DNA of 64,000 nucleotides from an uncultured Bacillota bacterium (lineage in GTDB: Bacteria > Bacillota_I > Bacilli_A > RFN20 > CAG-288). Below are positions 24,588-32,415 of this stretch, one piece after another. A program made the translations under genes and the position numbers. Numbering within the stretch: position 1 is the first letter of the stretch; every line of letters starts with the position of its first letter. The stretch spans positions 53,243 through 117,242 of the forward strand of contig CASFYT010000012.1 in the NCBI GenBank assembly GCA_949299015.1, read 5' to 3'. The notes beneath the pieces were generated by a model. That model ran no database searches, was not told the origin of the DNA, and saw only the letters and a list, made by a program, of their open reading frames with translations.

Positions 24588-24610
24588 TATACTTTCTGTA
24601 AGCGTTTACA
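24588..24610 (+). promoter_or_regulatory. Promoter of the EF-G-like gene with a perfect cre box
   Basis: TATACT (24588-24593) is followed by TGTAAGCGTTTACA (24597-24610), a full match to TGWAANCGNTNWCA placed across the expected transcription start. AAAGGAG follows directly, before ATG 24626. The -35 is weak (TTTTTC). Confidence 0.7.
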
Positions 24611-24625
24611 AAGGAGTGAATCATC

Positions 24626-26686
24626 ATGTACAATCCCGCAAACATCCGAGACGTCGCCGTCGTCGGCCATCAGGGAAGCGGAAAGACGACCCTCGTCGAA
24701 TCCCTTGCCTACAAGGCGGGCATCATTTCCGAGAAGGGATCCATCGAGGCCAAGAACACGATCTCGGACTACCTCGCGATGGAGAAGGAACGCCAGGTCT
24801 CCATCTCCTCCTCGGTCGTCCCTATCGTGCACGACGGCTACAAGATCAACCTGATCGACCTCCCCGGAAACGACGACTTCATCTTCGAGACGATCGGCAT
24901 CACGAGGCTGGTCAAGGGCGCCATCATCGTCATCGATGCCTCCAAGGGCGTGCAGACGGGAACCGTCAAGGCCTTCAAGCTGCTCAAGAAGAGGGGCGTC
25001 CCGATGTTCCTCTTCCTCAACAAGATGGACAAGGAGAACGTCGACTTCAACGCCCTCTACGAGGAGATCAAGCTCAAGCTGGACGACCGGAAGTGCGTCC
25101 CCTTCTCCTATCCGATCGGAAGGAAGGAGAACTTCGACGGCTTCGTCAACGTCGTCGAGCTCAAGGCGCGGAAGTACAACGGCGTCACCTGCGAGGACGA
25201 CGTCATCTACGAGGACAAGCGCGAGGTCGTCTACGCCCTCCACAACCGCCTCTGCGAGGCCGTCGCCACCGTCAACGACGCGATGCTCGAGCGCTTCTTC
25301 TCCGGCGAGCCCTTCACCAACGAGGAGATCAAGGCCGGCCTGAGGGAGGGCGTCCTCAAGGGCGAGCTCTATCCCATCATCGTCGGCAGCGCCCTCAAGG
25401 ACATCGGCATCAACACGCTGACCGACATGCTCGTCTCCTACCTGCCGGCCCCCAACGAGCTCAAGCCCTACAAGGCCTACGGCAAGGACGGCGAGGACGT
25501 CCAGGTCAAGACCGAGCTGGAGGAGAGTTCCTCGCTGATGGTCTTCAAGAACACCTACAATCCCTACCAGGGCCTCGTCTCCATCTTCAAGGTCCAGTCC
25601 GGAATCGTCCGGGCGGGGGACACCCTCGTCTGCACGAACACGAACAAGGAGTACACGCTGACCAACCTCTTCTCGGTCTGCGGCGAGAAGCTGACGCCCA
25701 TCAAGGAGGTCGGCGCCGGCGACATCGCCGCCGTCACCCGCCTGGAGGACCTCCGCCTCTCCGATACCCTCTCCGACCGCAGCCACCTCGTCCGCTTCGA
25801 ACCCGTCCGCTATCCGACGCCGACCTACTTCAACGCCCTCGTCCCCGAGACGAAGAAGGATTCCGACAAGCTCTTCCCCGTCGTCCAGCGCATGTCCGCG
25901 GAAGACCCGACCCTGCTCCTTCGCAAGGAGGAGACGACCGGGCAGATCCTCTTGGGAGGACTGAGCAAGACGCACCTCTCCTACGTCCTCGACCGCCTGC
26001 GGGAGGAATACGGCATCCAGTTCCACACGGAGGCGATCCGCATCTCCTACCGCGAGACGATCACGAAGGCCGCCGAGAGCGAGGGCCGCTTCGTCAAGCA
26101 GTCCGGCGGAAGCGGCTACTACGGCGTCGTCCAGATGCGCTTCGAACCGGCGGAGGAGACCTCCTTCGCCTCGACGGTCTTCGGCGGGCACATCGACAAG
26201 GGATACTTCCCGGCCGTCGAGAAGGGCTTCCTGGAGGCGCTTGCGACCGGCGGACTCATCGGCGCTCCCGTCATCCACGTCAAGGCGACCCTCCTGGACG
26301 GAAAGCAGCACTCGGTCGACTCCAACGAGATGGCCTTCAAGAACGCCGCCATCCAGGCCTTCCGCGCCGCCTATCCCAACTGCGCCCCCGTCCTCCTCGA
26401 ACCCTACGACCGCGTCACCATCGACTGCGAGAGCGAATACCTCGGCGCCGTCCTGAGCGACCTGACCAAGAGGAGGGCCCGCATCCTCTCCACCGACGAG
26501 AACCGCTCGGGAACCCTCGACGTCGTCGCCATCGTCCCGGAGGCCGAGATCCTGGAATACGCCAACGAGCTCAAGGCCCTCTCCAAGGGAACGGCCTTCT
26601 TCAACCTCCGCTTCGAGGACTACGAGATCGTCCCGGCCAAGCTCCAGGAGCAGATCCTGAAGGAATCCGCCTCCGAAAAGAAATAG
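24626..26686 (+). CDS. EF-G-like translational GTPase (FusA2 type)
   Basis: A 686-residue member of the elongation factor G superfamily. GTP-binding motifs are G1 GHQGSGKT (14-21), G3 DLPG (78-81) and G4 NKMD (132-135). True EF-G has GHIDAGKTT and DTPGHVDF, so these variants place it in the EF-G-like/FusA2 group. Domains II-V follow in EF-G order, with a domain IV segment (SGGSGYYGVVQMRFEP) and domain V (ENRSGTLDVVAIVPEAEILE). It could act as an accessory or stress translocase, or be related to ribosomal protection proteins; the sequence does not decide. It is a single-gene transcript whose promoter carries a perfect cre box, and it ends at a bidirectional terminator. Confidence 0.88.
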   Translation: MYNPANIRDVAVVGHQGSGKTTLVESLAYKAGIISEKGSIEAKNTISDYLAMEKERQVSISSSVVPIVHDGYKINLIDLPGNDDFIFETIGITRLVKGAIIVIDASKGVQTGTVKAFKLLKKRGVPMFLFLNKMDKENVDFNALYEEIKLKLDDRKCVPFSYPIGRKENFDGFVNVVELKARKYNGVTCEDDVIYEDKREVVYALHNRLCEAVATVNDAMLERFFSGEPFTNEEIKAGLREGVLKGELYPIIVGSALKDIGINTLTDMLVSYLPAPNELKPYKAYGKDGEDVQVKTELEESSSLMVFKNTYNPYQGLVSIFKVQSGIVRAGDTLVCTNTNKEYTLTNLFSVCGEKLTPIKEVGAGDIAAVTRLEDLRLSDTLSDRSHLVRFEPVRYPTPTYFNALVPETKKDSDKLFPVVQRMSAEDPTLLLRKEETTGQILLGGLSKTHLSYVLDRLREEYGIQFHTEAIRISYRETITKAAESEGRFVKQSGGSGYYGVVQMRFEPAEETSFASTVFGGHIDKGYFPAVEKGFLEALATGGLIGAPVIHVKATLLDGKQHSVDSNEMAFKNAAIQAFRAAYPNCAPVLLEPYDRVTIDCESEYLGAVLSDLTKRRARILSTDENRSGTLDVVAIVPEAEILEYANELKALSKGTAFFNLRFEDYEIVPAKLQEQILKESASEKK

Positions 26687-26694
26687 GAAGACGC

Positions 26695-26723
26695 GAAAAG
26701 GGCCTGCGCGGCAGGCCCTTTTT
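26695..26723. terminator. Bidirectional terminator between the EF-G-like and MFS genes
   Basis: GGGCCTGC (26700-26707), 3-nt loop and GCAGGCCC (26711-26718), with TTTTT after and AAAA before. It serves two convergent genes. Confidence 0.9.
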
Positions 26724-26744
26724 CCATGCCGGAAGGATTCCGCC

Positions 26745-28061
26745 TCAGTCCGTGGGCGTCCCTTTGTCCCCTTCCTTGGCCGAGAAGTCGAAGCGCCGGT
26801 TCTCCTTGGCCGCAAGCAGGAAGAAGACGATGCCGAAGACGAAGAGGCAGGCGATGGGGATCACGCCCAGGTTGACGTCGCCGGTGAAGTGGGTCACGAT
26901 GCCGAAGAGCATCGTCCCCAGGAAGGAGGCCCCCTTTCCGAAGATGTCCAGGATGCCGAAGAGGCAGCCCGACTCCTCCGAAGGGATGATCTTGGCGAAG
27001 TAGGAACGGGAGAGGGACTGGATGCCGCCCTGGAAGAGGCCGACCCCGACGGCCAGGACCCAGAACTGCCATTCCTGGGTCAGGAAGATGGCGAAGAGGC
27101 CGATGGCCGTATAGGCGAGGATGCCGACGAAGATCAGGACGTCGGAGGGAACCTTCCGGGCCAGCTTCCCGTAGGCGATTGCGGCGGGGAAGGCGACGAC
27201 CTGGGTGACCAGGAGGGCCAGGATCAGGGACGTGCTGTCGAAGCCCAAGGCCGTGCCGAAGGAGGTCGCCATGTCGATGATGGAATAGACGCCGTCGATG
27301 TAGAAGAAGAAGGCGACGAGGAAGAGGAGGATGCCCTTGCGGTTGGGGATGTCCTTCTTCCTTCCCAGGACGTGGAAGAGGCGGCGGAAGTTGTTCCGCA
27401 GGGCATGCCTCTCCCTTTCGACGTAATGCTTCTGACGATAGGAAAGGGCCAGGGGAATCGTGAATCCCAGCCACCAGAGGGCGTTGATGGCGAAGGCGAT
27501 CGGCATCGAGACGGCCGTGTCGATCGGCAGGACGACGATCAAAAGGATGGAGATCAGGAAGGGGATGCAGCTGCCGATGTAGCCGAAGGCGTATCCCTTG
27601 CTGGAGATGTCGTCCGCCTTCTCCAGGGAGGTGACGTCGGAGAGCATCGAATCGTAGAAGACCAGGGAGACGGAATAGAAGATCTTGGCGAAGACGAAGA
27701 CGATCAGGAAGGCGATGTAGGGCATCGGGACGGCGAAGAGGAAGCAGCCGAGGATGCCCAGGATCGCCGTCAGGAAGAAGAGCGGCCGCTTGAAGCCGCG
27801 GTAGTCCGAGAACGTCCCCAGGATCGGGGAGAGGACGGCGAGGGTGAGGGTGATGCCGCTGGCGGCAAAGCTCCAAATGGTGGAGGCGCTGGTCTCGTCG
27901 ACGCCGCTCTGCCCCGCCAGATAGGAGAAGTAGATGGGGAGGATGACGCTGGCCAGGAGGGTGAAAGCGGAGTTGCCGACGTCGTAGAGCATCCACTTCC
28001 ACTCCAGGGCCGAGTCCTTGAAGAATCGTCTCTTCCCGACGGCCTTTCTTTCCTCTTCCAT
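26745..28061 (-). CDS. MFS transporter of the UMF1 (Atg22-like) family
   Basis: A 438-residue membrane transporter with 12 predicted helices. The MLYDVGNSAFTLL motif near the start corresponds to the YDxANS/AF signature of the UMF1 family. SPILGTFSDYRGFKRPLFFL is the loop 2-3 MFS motif, and LFQGGIQSLSRSYFAKIIP is typical of the second half. The substrate is unknown; eukaryotic Atg22 exports amino acids. ATG 28061 has AGGAGGG eight bases upstream; the ATGs at 28106 and 28088 have no ribosome site and lie in the promoter. A cre-like box (28107-28120) suggests carbon catabolite control. Monocistronic. Confidence 0.85.
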   Translation of the reverse strand: MEEERKAVGKRRFFKDSALEWKWMLYDVGNSAFTLLASVILPIYFSYLAGQSGVDETSASTIWSFAASGITLTLAVLSPILGTFSDYRGFKRPLFFLTAILGILGCFLFAVPMPYIAFLIVFVFAKIFYSVSLVFYDSMLSDVTSLEKADDISSKGYAFGYIGSCIPFLISILLIVVLPIDTAVSMPIAFAINALWWLGFTIPLALSYRQKHYVERERHALRNNFRRLFHVLGRKKDIPNRKGILLFLVAFFFYIDGVYSIIDMATSFGTALGFDSTSLILALLVTQVVAFPAAIAYGKLARKVPSDVLIFVGILAYTAIGLFAIFLTQEWQFWVLAVGVGLFQGGIQSLSRSYFAKIIPSEESGCLFGILDIFGKGASFLGTMLFGIVTHFTGDVNLGVIPIACLFVFGIVFFLLAAKENRRFDFSAKEGDKGTPTD

Positions 28062-28103
28062 CGCCTTTCCCTCCTCTTGGATCGACATCCGAAAAGACGA
28101 AGA

Positions 28104-28120
28104 CATTGTAAACGTTTCTT
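28104..28120 (-). promoter_or_regulatory. Promoter -10 and cre-like box of the MFS gene
   Basis: On the minus strand AAGAAACGTTTACA (28107-28120) overlaps a TACAAT -10 (28104-28109). It matches the longer cre consensus at all but one position, and the same 14 bases occur at 3616-3629. Confidence 0.55.
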
Positions 28121-28208
28121 TCCGGAAGGGAAACCACTTGTCCGAAGGAAAGGAAAAGAAATCGTAAAGGAAATGACCCTTCCCTCTCCGGAGAGGGAGG
28201 ATCCCGAC

Positions 28209-28231
28209 GAAAAAAGAGGCCCGAAGGCCTC
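28209..28231 (-). terminator. Terminator of the jetABC operon
   Basis: On the minus strand GAGGCC, loop TTCG, GGCCTC (stem 28216-28221 with 28226-28231) is followed by TTTTTT, a few bases after the jetC stop. It closes the operon without a fourth gene. Confidence 0.93.
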
Positions 28232-28235
28232 TTCC

Positions 28236-31200
28236 TCATGCGGTGGGATCGGGATCCGGTTCGGGGGCCGCCCCTTCCTCCAGAGCGGGCTCGTCCTTCT
28301 CCATCCGCCTCTTGTCGCGGTAGACGTCCAGGCCCGAGCGCTTCTTGCGGTCGTCATGGATGGCGACCAGGATCAGGTCGACGGCGTCGACGAGGTCGCG
28401 GAGCTTCTCCGAAGGCGTGGAGAGGATGGCCTGGAGGCCGAACTGGCGCAGCAGGGCCGTCGACTGCTTGATGCGGGCGGAATCCATCTTGGAGAACGCC
28501 TCGTCGAAGATGACAAGTCGCAGAGTGTCGTTGTCCTTGGGATTGTTGACGCGGCAGAGGGAGGCGAAGGAGGCGAGGATGGCGATGTAGAACGGCGTCT
28601 GGGTCTCGCCGCCGGACTGGGACTTGAAGGAGCGTCCCAGGGAGATGGTCTGGCTCTCCTCGCCCTCGCCGCGGGTGACCAAAAGGTCGAAGAGGATGTA
28701 GGTCGTGTAGGAGGTGAAGGTCTCGATGTTGCGGCGGATCTGCTCCTTCTGCTCGCCCTGGGCGGAGGTGGAGGAGGAGATGAGGGTGAAGAGGTCGTCC
28801 ATCGTCGTCTTGTACTTCTCCAGGAAGAGCTGCTCGGCGTCTCCCGTCTTCAAAAGCAGGGGGTCCATGATCATGTTGTAGTATTCGATGTAGTCCTTGT
28901 TGGGAGAGACCTTGAACTGGTAGCTGTCGCGTCCGAAGCGGTTGTCGATCAGGGCCTGGTTGAGCTCGTCGATCTGGGCGTAGACCGTCTCGATGGCGGT
29001 GCGGAGCTTGTAGACGAAGTCGTCCTTGAACTCGCGGATGGAGGCGTCGTGGGCGCGCTTGATCTTCTCCTCGTAGTCGGGGAGGCGGACCTTGTTGATG
29101 TTCTCCAGCTCCTTGTCGAACTCGTCGTTGTTCTCCAGGGTGGTCGTGTCGTAGTTGAGGTGGTAGAGGGCGCAGTAGTCGGCGCGCAGGCGGACCAGGG
29201 CGTTCTTCTCGTGGAGGTACTTGTTGTTGGCCTGGATCCATTCCCGGCTGGCTTCCGTGCGGATCTGGGAGAAGGTCATGTGCTGCTCGTCCAGGAGCTT
29301 GTTGAAGAATGGGTCGTACTCCTCGTTGACGACCTTCTCGTCGAAGGCCTCGACGTTCCGGCGGAAGTCCTCGAGGTTCTTGCGGGCGATCGGAAGCTCC
29401 TCCCCGTTGAGGCGGGCCGTCTCGTTGATCAGGGAACCGCGCTCCGTCAGCCGGTCCTCCCGGTCCTTCTCCACGGAACGGATGTCCTCCTCGATGGCGT
29501 CGATCTTCTTCTGGACGTCGTTCATGTCGCCCAGGGAGGCGTCGTGCATCTCGCTGTCCACGTTGGTGAGGCTCTGCTGGAGGTTCTCGATCTCCCGCGT
29601 GCGGTCGACGTCGCTCTGATAGGAAAGGAGCTCGTTTTCCGACATCAGGGAGAGGGTCCGGAGGTCGTCGACCTTGTCCAGGGCCTCCGAGAGCAGGGAG
29701 TTGCGCTGGTTCTGCTCCTGGTAGTCCTTGGCCGAGATGGCCTTGGTCTGGCTGTTGACCTCCCTTCCCAGGAAGAAGACGCGGGCGTTGTTCTTGTTGA
29801 GGTACCAGGTCGCGAACCCGCGGTAGCCCGTGCAGTCGGAGAGCAGGCCCGATCCCGAACGGCGGGCCTCGTCGAAGGTCCGGCACTTGCGGATGCGGCC
29901 CAGGAGGTAGTCGGTGTAGGCGCGGGCGCCCGCGTCGTCGGTATCGATCAGGGTGGCGATGGAATGTTCGTCGGCCCGGATGTCGCTCGCCAGGAGGCGC
30001 TCGGTGTCGACCAGGGAGACGCGGTAGTACTGATAGCGGTCGGAGAGCTCCTTGAGCAGGCGGTTGGCCTCCTCGTAGTAGGCGGGATTGACGAAGAAGT
30101 TGAACTTCTGGCTGAAGAGGACGGCTTCCAGGGCCATCGTCCACTCCGGGTCGTTGACGTCGACCAGGTCGCAGTAGACGTGGACGTAGCTGTCGCCGTG
30201 GCGGCTCTTCAGGGCCTGCTCGAGGCTTTCCTTGATGGCCAGGTAGTTGGGACCGATCTTGTCGAAGGGCTTGCGTCCCGAATTGACGGCCGTCAGGTCG
30301 TGCTGGAGCTGCTGCAGGTCGCCGGCGACCTTGTAGATCTCGCTGGAGATCGCCTGCCGGGCCTGGATGGCGCTGTTGCGGAGGTGCTCCATGTCGTTGC
30401 GGAAGGCCGTCACGGAGGTGAAGTCGACCTGGTCGGCGAGGATGTCCTGCTCCAGGGCGATGCATTCGTTCTGGATGTCGCGGCAGAGCTCCATGAGCTC
30501 GTCGAAGAGCGGAGCGACCCGCTCTCCCAGGCGCGCGCTGTCGAAGCGGCTGTAGTAGGAGAGGAAGCGCGACGTCACTTCCTTGTAGTCCTTGACGTAG
30601 GTCGAAAGCTGCTTCTTGACGTTCTCGACCTGCATCTGGATGGCGGTGATCTCCCTCGTGATGCCCTCCTTCTTCATGGAGAGCTTCTCGGTCAGGGAGT
30701 AGTTCTTGCTCTGCAGCTTCTTGGCCTGGTAGGAGGAGAGGTCCTGCCGCAGCTCCTCGATCTGGCGGTCGAACTGCGCGATCTCGTCGGAGATGGCGAT
30801 CAGGCGCCGGTTGTCGCGCTCGAGCCGTTCCTCCAGGACCTGGACCTTCTTCTTCCCCTCCTCGTAGGAGACGCGGTCGTTGACGTACTTGAGGAGGTCG
30901 AGCTTCCTGTCGAAGGAGCGCAGGGACTGGTAGGTGTCGGAGATCTGCTGCAGGCTGTCCGACTTGACCTTGAGCTTCTTGGCCTCGTATTCGAGGATCT
31001 TGTACTGCTCGATGTTGTTCTGCATCGGCTCGATGTCGATCTGCTTCTCGACGTCGCAGATGTATTCCGTGATGAAGGAGGAGATGTTGTCGATCGGCGC
31101 GAAGGAGACCGCCTTCTTGAAGAGGCTGAAGTACTTGTCCGGAAGGTTGCCGAAGGCCTCGTGGATGAAGAGCTGGTAGGAGATGTCCGTGTCGAAGAAG

Positions 31201-31724
31201 CGGAAGTGGTTGGCCTTGTAGCTGTCCCGGACGAAGCGGGAGAACTCGGAATAGGTCAGGGGGCGCACCTTCTTGGCATTGGATTCGCTCGATCCGTTGG
31301 AGAAGTCGTTCTCCGGGAAGGGCGAATCGAGGTAGAAATAATGCTTGTCGACGTTGTCGGCCGCATCGACGTCGAAGACGACGCCCACCGTGAAGATGCG
31401 GTCGTCCTGGTCGTTGGCGATCTCGACGGCGATGTAGGAGGTGAAGTTGCCCGGGCGCAGGTTCATGACCGTGCCGTCGTCGGCGATGCCGGTCTGGCCG
31501 CGCAGGTAGGACAGCAGGGTTCGGCTCTGCCTTCCCTTCTCGTTGGCGGCCTTGTTGAAGTTGTCCGGCCTCGTCGTGCCCAGGATCAGGATCTGCAGGG
31601 CGTCGATGATGGTCGACTTTCCGGTTCCGTTGGGGCCCGTCAGGAAGGTCAGGCGCTTGATGTCGGTCGTCGTGTTGCCGAAGTAGTGCCAGTTGATGAG
31701 CCGGAGCTTGACGATGCTTTTCAT
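28236..31724 (-). CDS. jetC: Wadjet/MksB-type SMC-like ATPase JetC
   Basis: A 1162-residue condensin-like ATPase. Walker A is GPNGTGKST (30-38) near the N-terminus. ABC signature SQSGGETQTPFY (from about 1035) and Walker B LRLVIFDEAFSKMD (about 1069-1080) lie near the C-terminus. Between them are long coiled coils interrupted by a globular hinge-like region (about 490-680). In the Wadjet system JetABC forms a DNA loop extruder that recognises small circular DNA, and JetD cleaves it. The start overlaps the jetB stop by four bases. Here no jetD follows; a terminator ends the operon. The catalytic motifs are intact, so the ATPase should work. The acidic proline-rich tail (EPALEEGAAPEPDPDPTA) is unusual. 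Confidence 0.93.
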   Translation of the reverse strand: MKSIVKLRLINWHYFGNTTTDIKRLTFLTGPNGTGKSTIIDALQILILGTTRPDNFNKAANEKGRQSRTLLSYLRGQTGIADDGTVMNLRPGNFTSYIAVEIANDQDDRIFTVGVVFDVDAADNVDKHYFYLDSPFPENDFSNGSSESNAKKVRPLTYSEFSRFVRDSYKANHFRFFDTDISYQLFIHEAFGNLPDKYFSLFKKAVSFAPIDNISSFITEYICDVEKQIDIEPMQNNIEQYKILEYEAKKLKVKSDSLQQISDTYQSLRSFDRKLDLLKYVNDRVSYEEGKKKVQVLEERLERDNRRLIAISDEIAQFDRQIEELRQDLSSYQAKKLQSKNYSLTEKLSMKKEGITREITAIQMQVENVKKQLSTYVKDYKEVTSRFLSYYSRFDSARLGERVAPLFDELMELCRDIQNECIALEQDILADQVDFTSVTAFRNDMEHLRNSAIQARQAISSEIYKVAGDLQQLQHDLTAVNSGRKPFDKIGPNYLAIKESLEQALKSRHGDSYVHVYCDLVDVNDPEWTMALEAVLFSQKFNFFVNPAYYEEANRLLKELSDRYQYYRVSLVDTERLLASDIRADEHSIATLIDTDDAGARAYTDYLLGRIRKCRTFDEARRSGSGLLSDCTGYRGFATWYLNKNNARVFFLGREVNSQTKAISAKDYQEQNQRNSLLSEALDKVDDLRTLSLMSENELLSYQSDVDRTREIENLQQSLTNVDSEMHDASLGDMNDVQKKIDAIEEDIRSVEKDREDRLTERGSLINETARLNGEELPIARKNLEDFRRNVEAFDEKVVNEEYDPFFNKLLDEQHMTFSQIRTEASREWIQANNKYLHEKNALVRLRADYCALYHLNYDTTTLENNDEFDKELENINKVRLPDYEEKIKRAHDASIREFKDDFVYKLRTAIETVYAQIDELNQALIDNRFGRDSYQFKVSPNKDYIEYYNMIMDPLLLKTGDAEQLFLEKYKTTMDDLFTLISSSTSAQGEQKEQIRRNIETFTSYTTYILFDLLVTRGEGEESQTISLGRSFKSQSGGETQTPFYIAILASFASLCRVNNPKDNDTLRLVIFDEAFSKMDSARIKQSTALLRQFGLQAILSTPSEKLRDLVDAVDLILVAIHDDRKKRSGLDVYRDKRRMEKDEPALEEGAAPEPDPDPTA

Positions 31725-32410
31725 TTCGTTTCCTCCACGGGAATGTCCTCCGGATGGAGGTTTTCCTCCTTCGGAGACAGGTCAAAGAGGCTCGTCGATT
31801 CCGCCTCTTCCTCCGGCTTGGTCAGGAAGTTGTACAGGGCGTTCATCTTCTCGCTGGAGATGACGTAGCGGATGGTCGGAAGGATGAAGAAGCGGTAGCT
31901 CGGGTCGCCGTAGTTGCCCTGGTGGCGCGTGACGACGTTGAAGGAGTCGAGCGTGCGCAGGGAGGAGGCGATCGTCGTCGAGGAAAGCCTCTTGGTGAGG
32001 TTGGAAAGCCCCTTCTCCTGGAGGAAGGCGGCAAGGCTGCCGTAGGTCATGTCGACTTCGATCGTCTCCGGCTCCCGGCCGATGGCCTCCTCGTAGTAGG
32101 AGCGGAGGGCGAAGACGATCAGGGTCGTGACCACGTCGATGCGGAGGTGGTTCTTCTCCAGGGCCGAGACGACGTAGAAAAGCCCGTCGTCCTCCGCCTG
32201 GTTGACCTCGATCTCCATGAATGAGAGATAGTCCTTGAAGAGGGAGAGATGGCGTTCGAGGAAGAGGTAGTCGGGATTGGCCTTGAACATGCTGGCCTTG
32301 CGGTCGTAGAGCTTGCGGGGGATGAAGCATTCGTAGAGGAGGTCGTTGACCACCTCGCTGAACTGGGACCTCTCGCCGCGCGAGAGTTTTTCGTATTCTT
32401 CTTGGAACAT
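31721..32410 (-). CDS. jetB: Wadjet/MksE-like subunit JetB (DUF4194-type)
   Basis: A 229-residue kleisin-associated winged-helix protein of the condensin-like complex. It begins MFQEEYEKLSRGERSQFSEV and contains the expected CFIPRKLYDRK and YFFILPTIRYVIS-like elements (read here as YRFFILPTIRYVIS). It starts five bases after the jetA stop; an upstream in-frame extension over jetA has unlike composition and is rejected. It overlaps jetC (ATGA). Role: regulatory subunit binding the JetA kleisin. Assignment rests on gene order, size and family resemblance. Confidence 0.88.
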   Translation of the reverse strand: MFQEEYEKLSRGERSQFSEVVNDLLYECFIPRKLYDRKASMFKANPDYLFLERHLSLFKDYLSFMEIEVNQAEDDGLFYVVSALEKNHLRIDVVTTLIVFALRSYYEEAIGREPETIEVDMTYGSLAAFLQEKGLSNLTKRLSSTTIASSLRTLDSFNVVTRHQGNYGDPSYRFFILPTIRYVISSEKMNALYNFLTKPEEEAESTSLFDLSPKEENLHPEDIPVEETK

Positions 32411-32415
32411 GTCGT

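Noticed and set aside
24196..27003. Plus-strand frame spanning the glgC start and the EF-G-like gene
   Set aside because: Arg/Gly/Pro-rich shadow in the wrong frame of the EF-G-like gene; it would need to cross the promoter and the terminator.
26745..28061. Possibility that the gene after jetC is the missing jetD
   Set aside because: It encodes a 12-helix UMF1-type transporter, is separated by the jetC terminator and has its own promoter and cre-like box.
26889..31868. Very long plus-strand open frame antisense to the MFS and jetC genes
   Set aside because: It results from GC-rich codon bias of the real minus-strand genes, is Val/Asp/Glu-rich without domains, and has no ribosome site.
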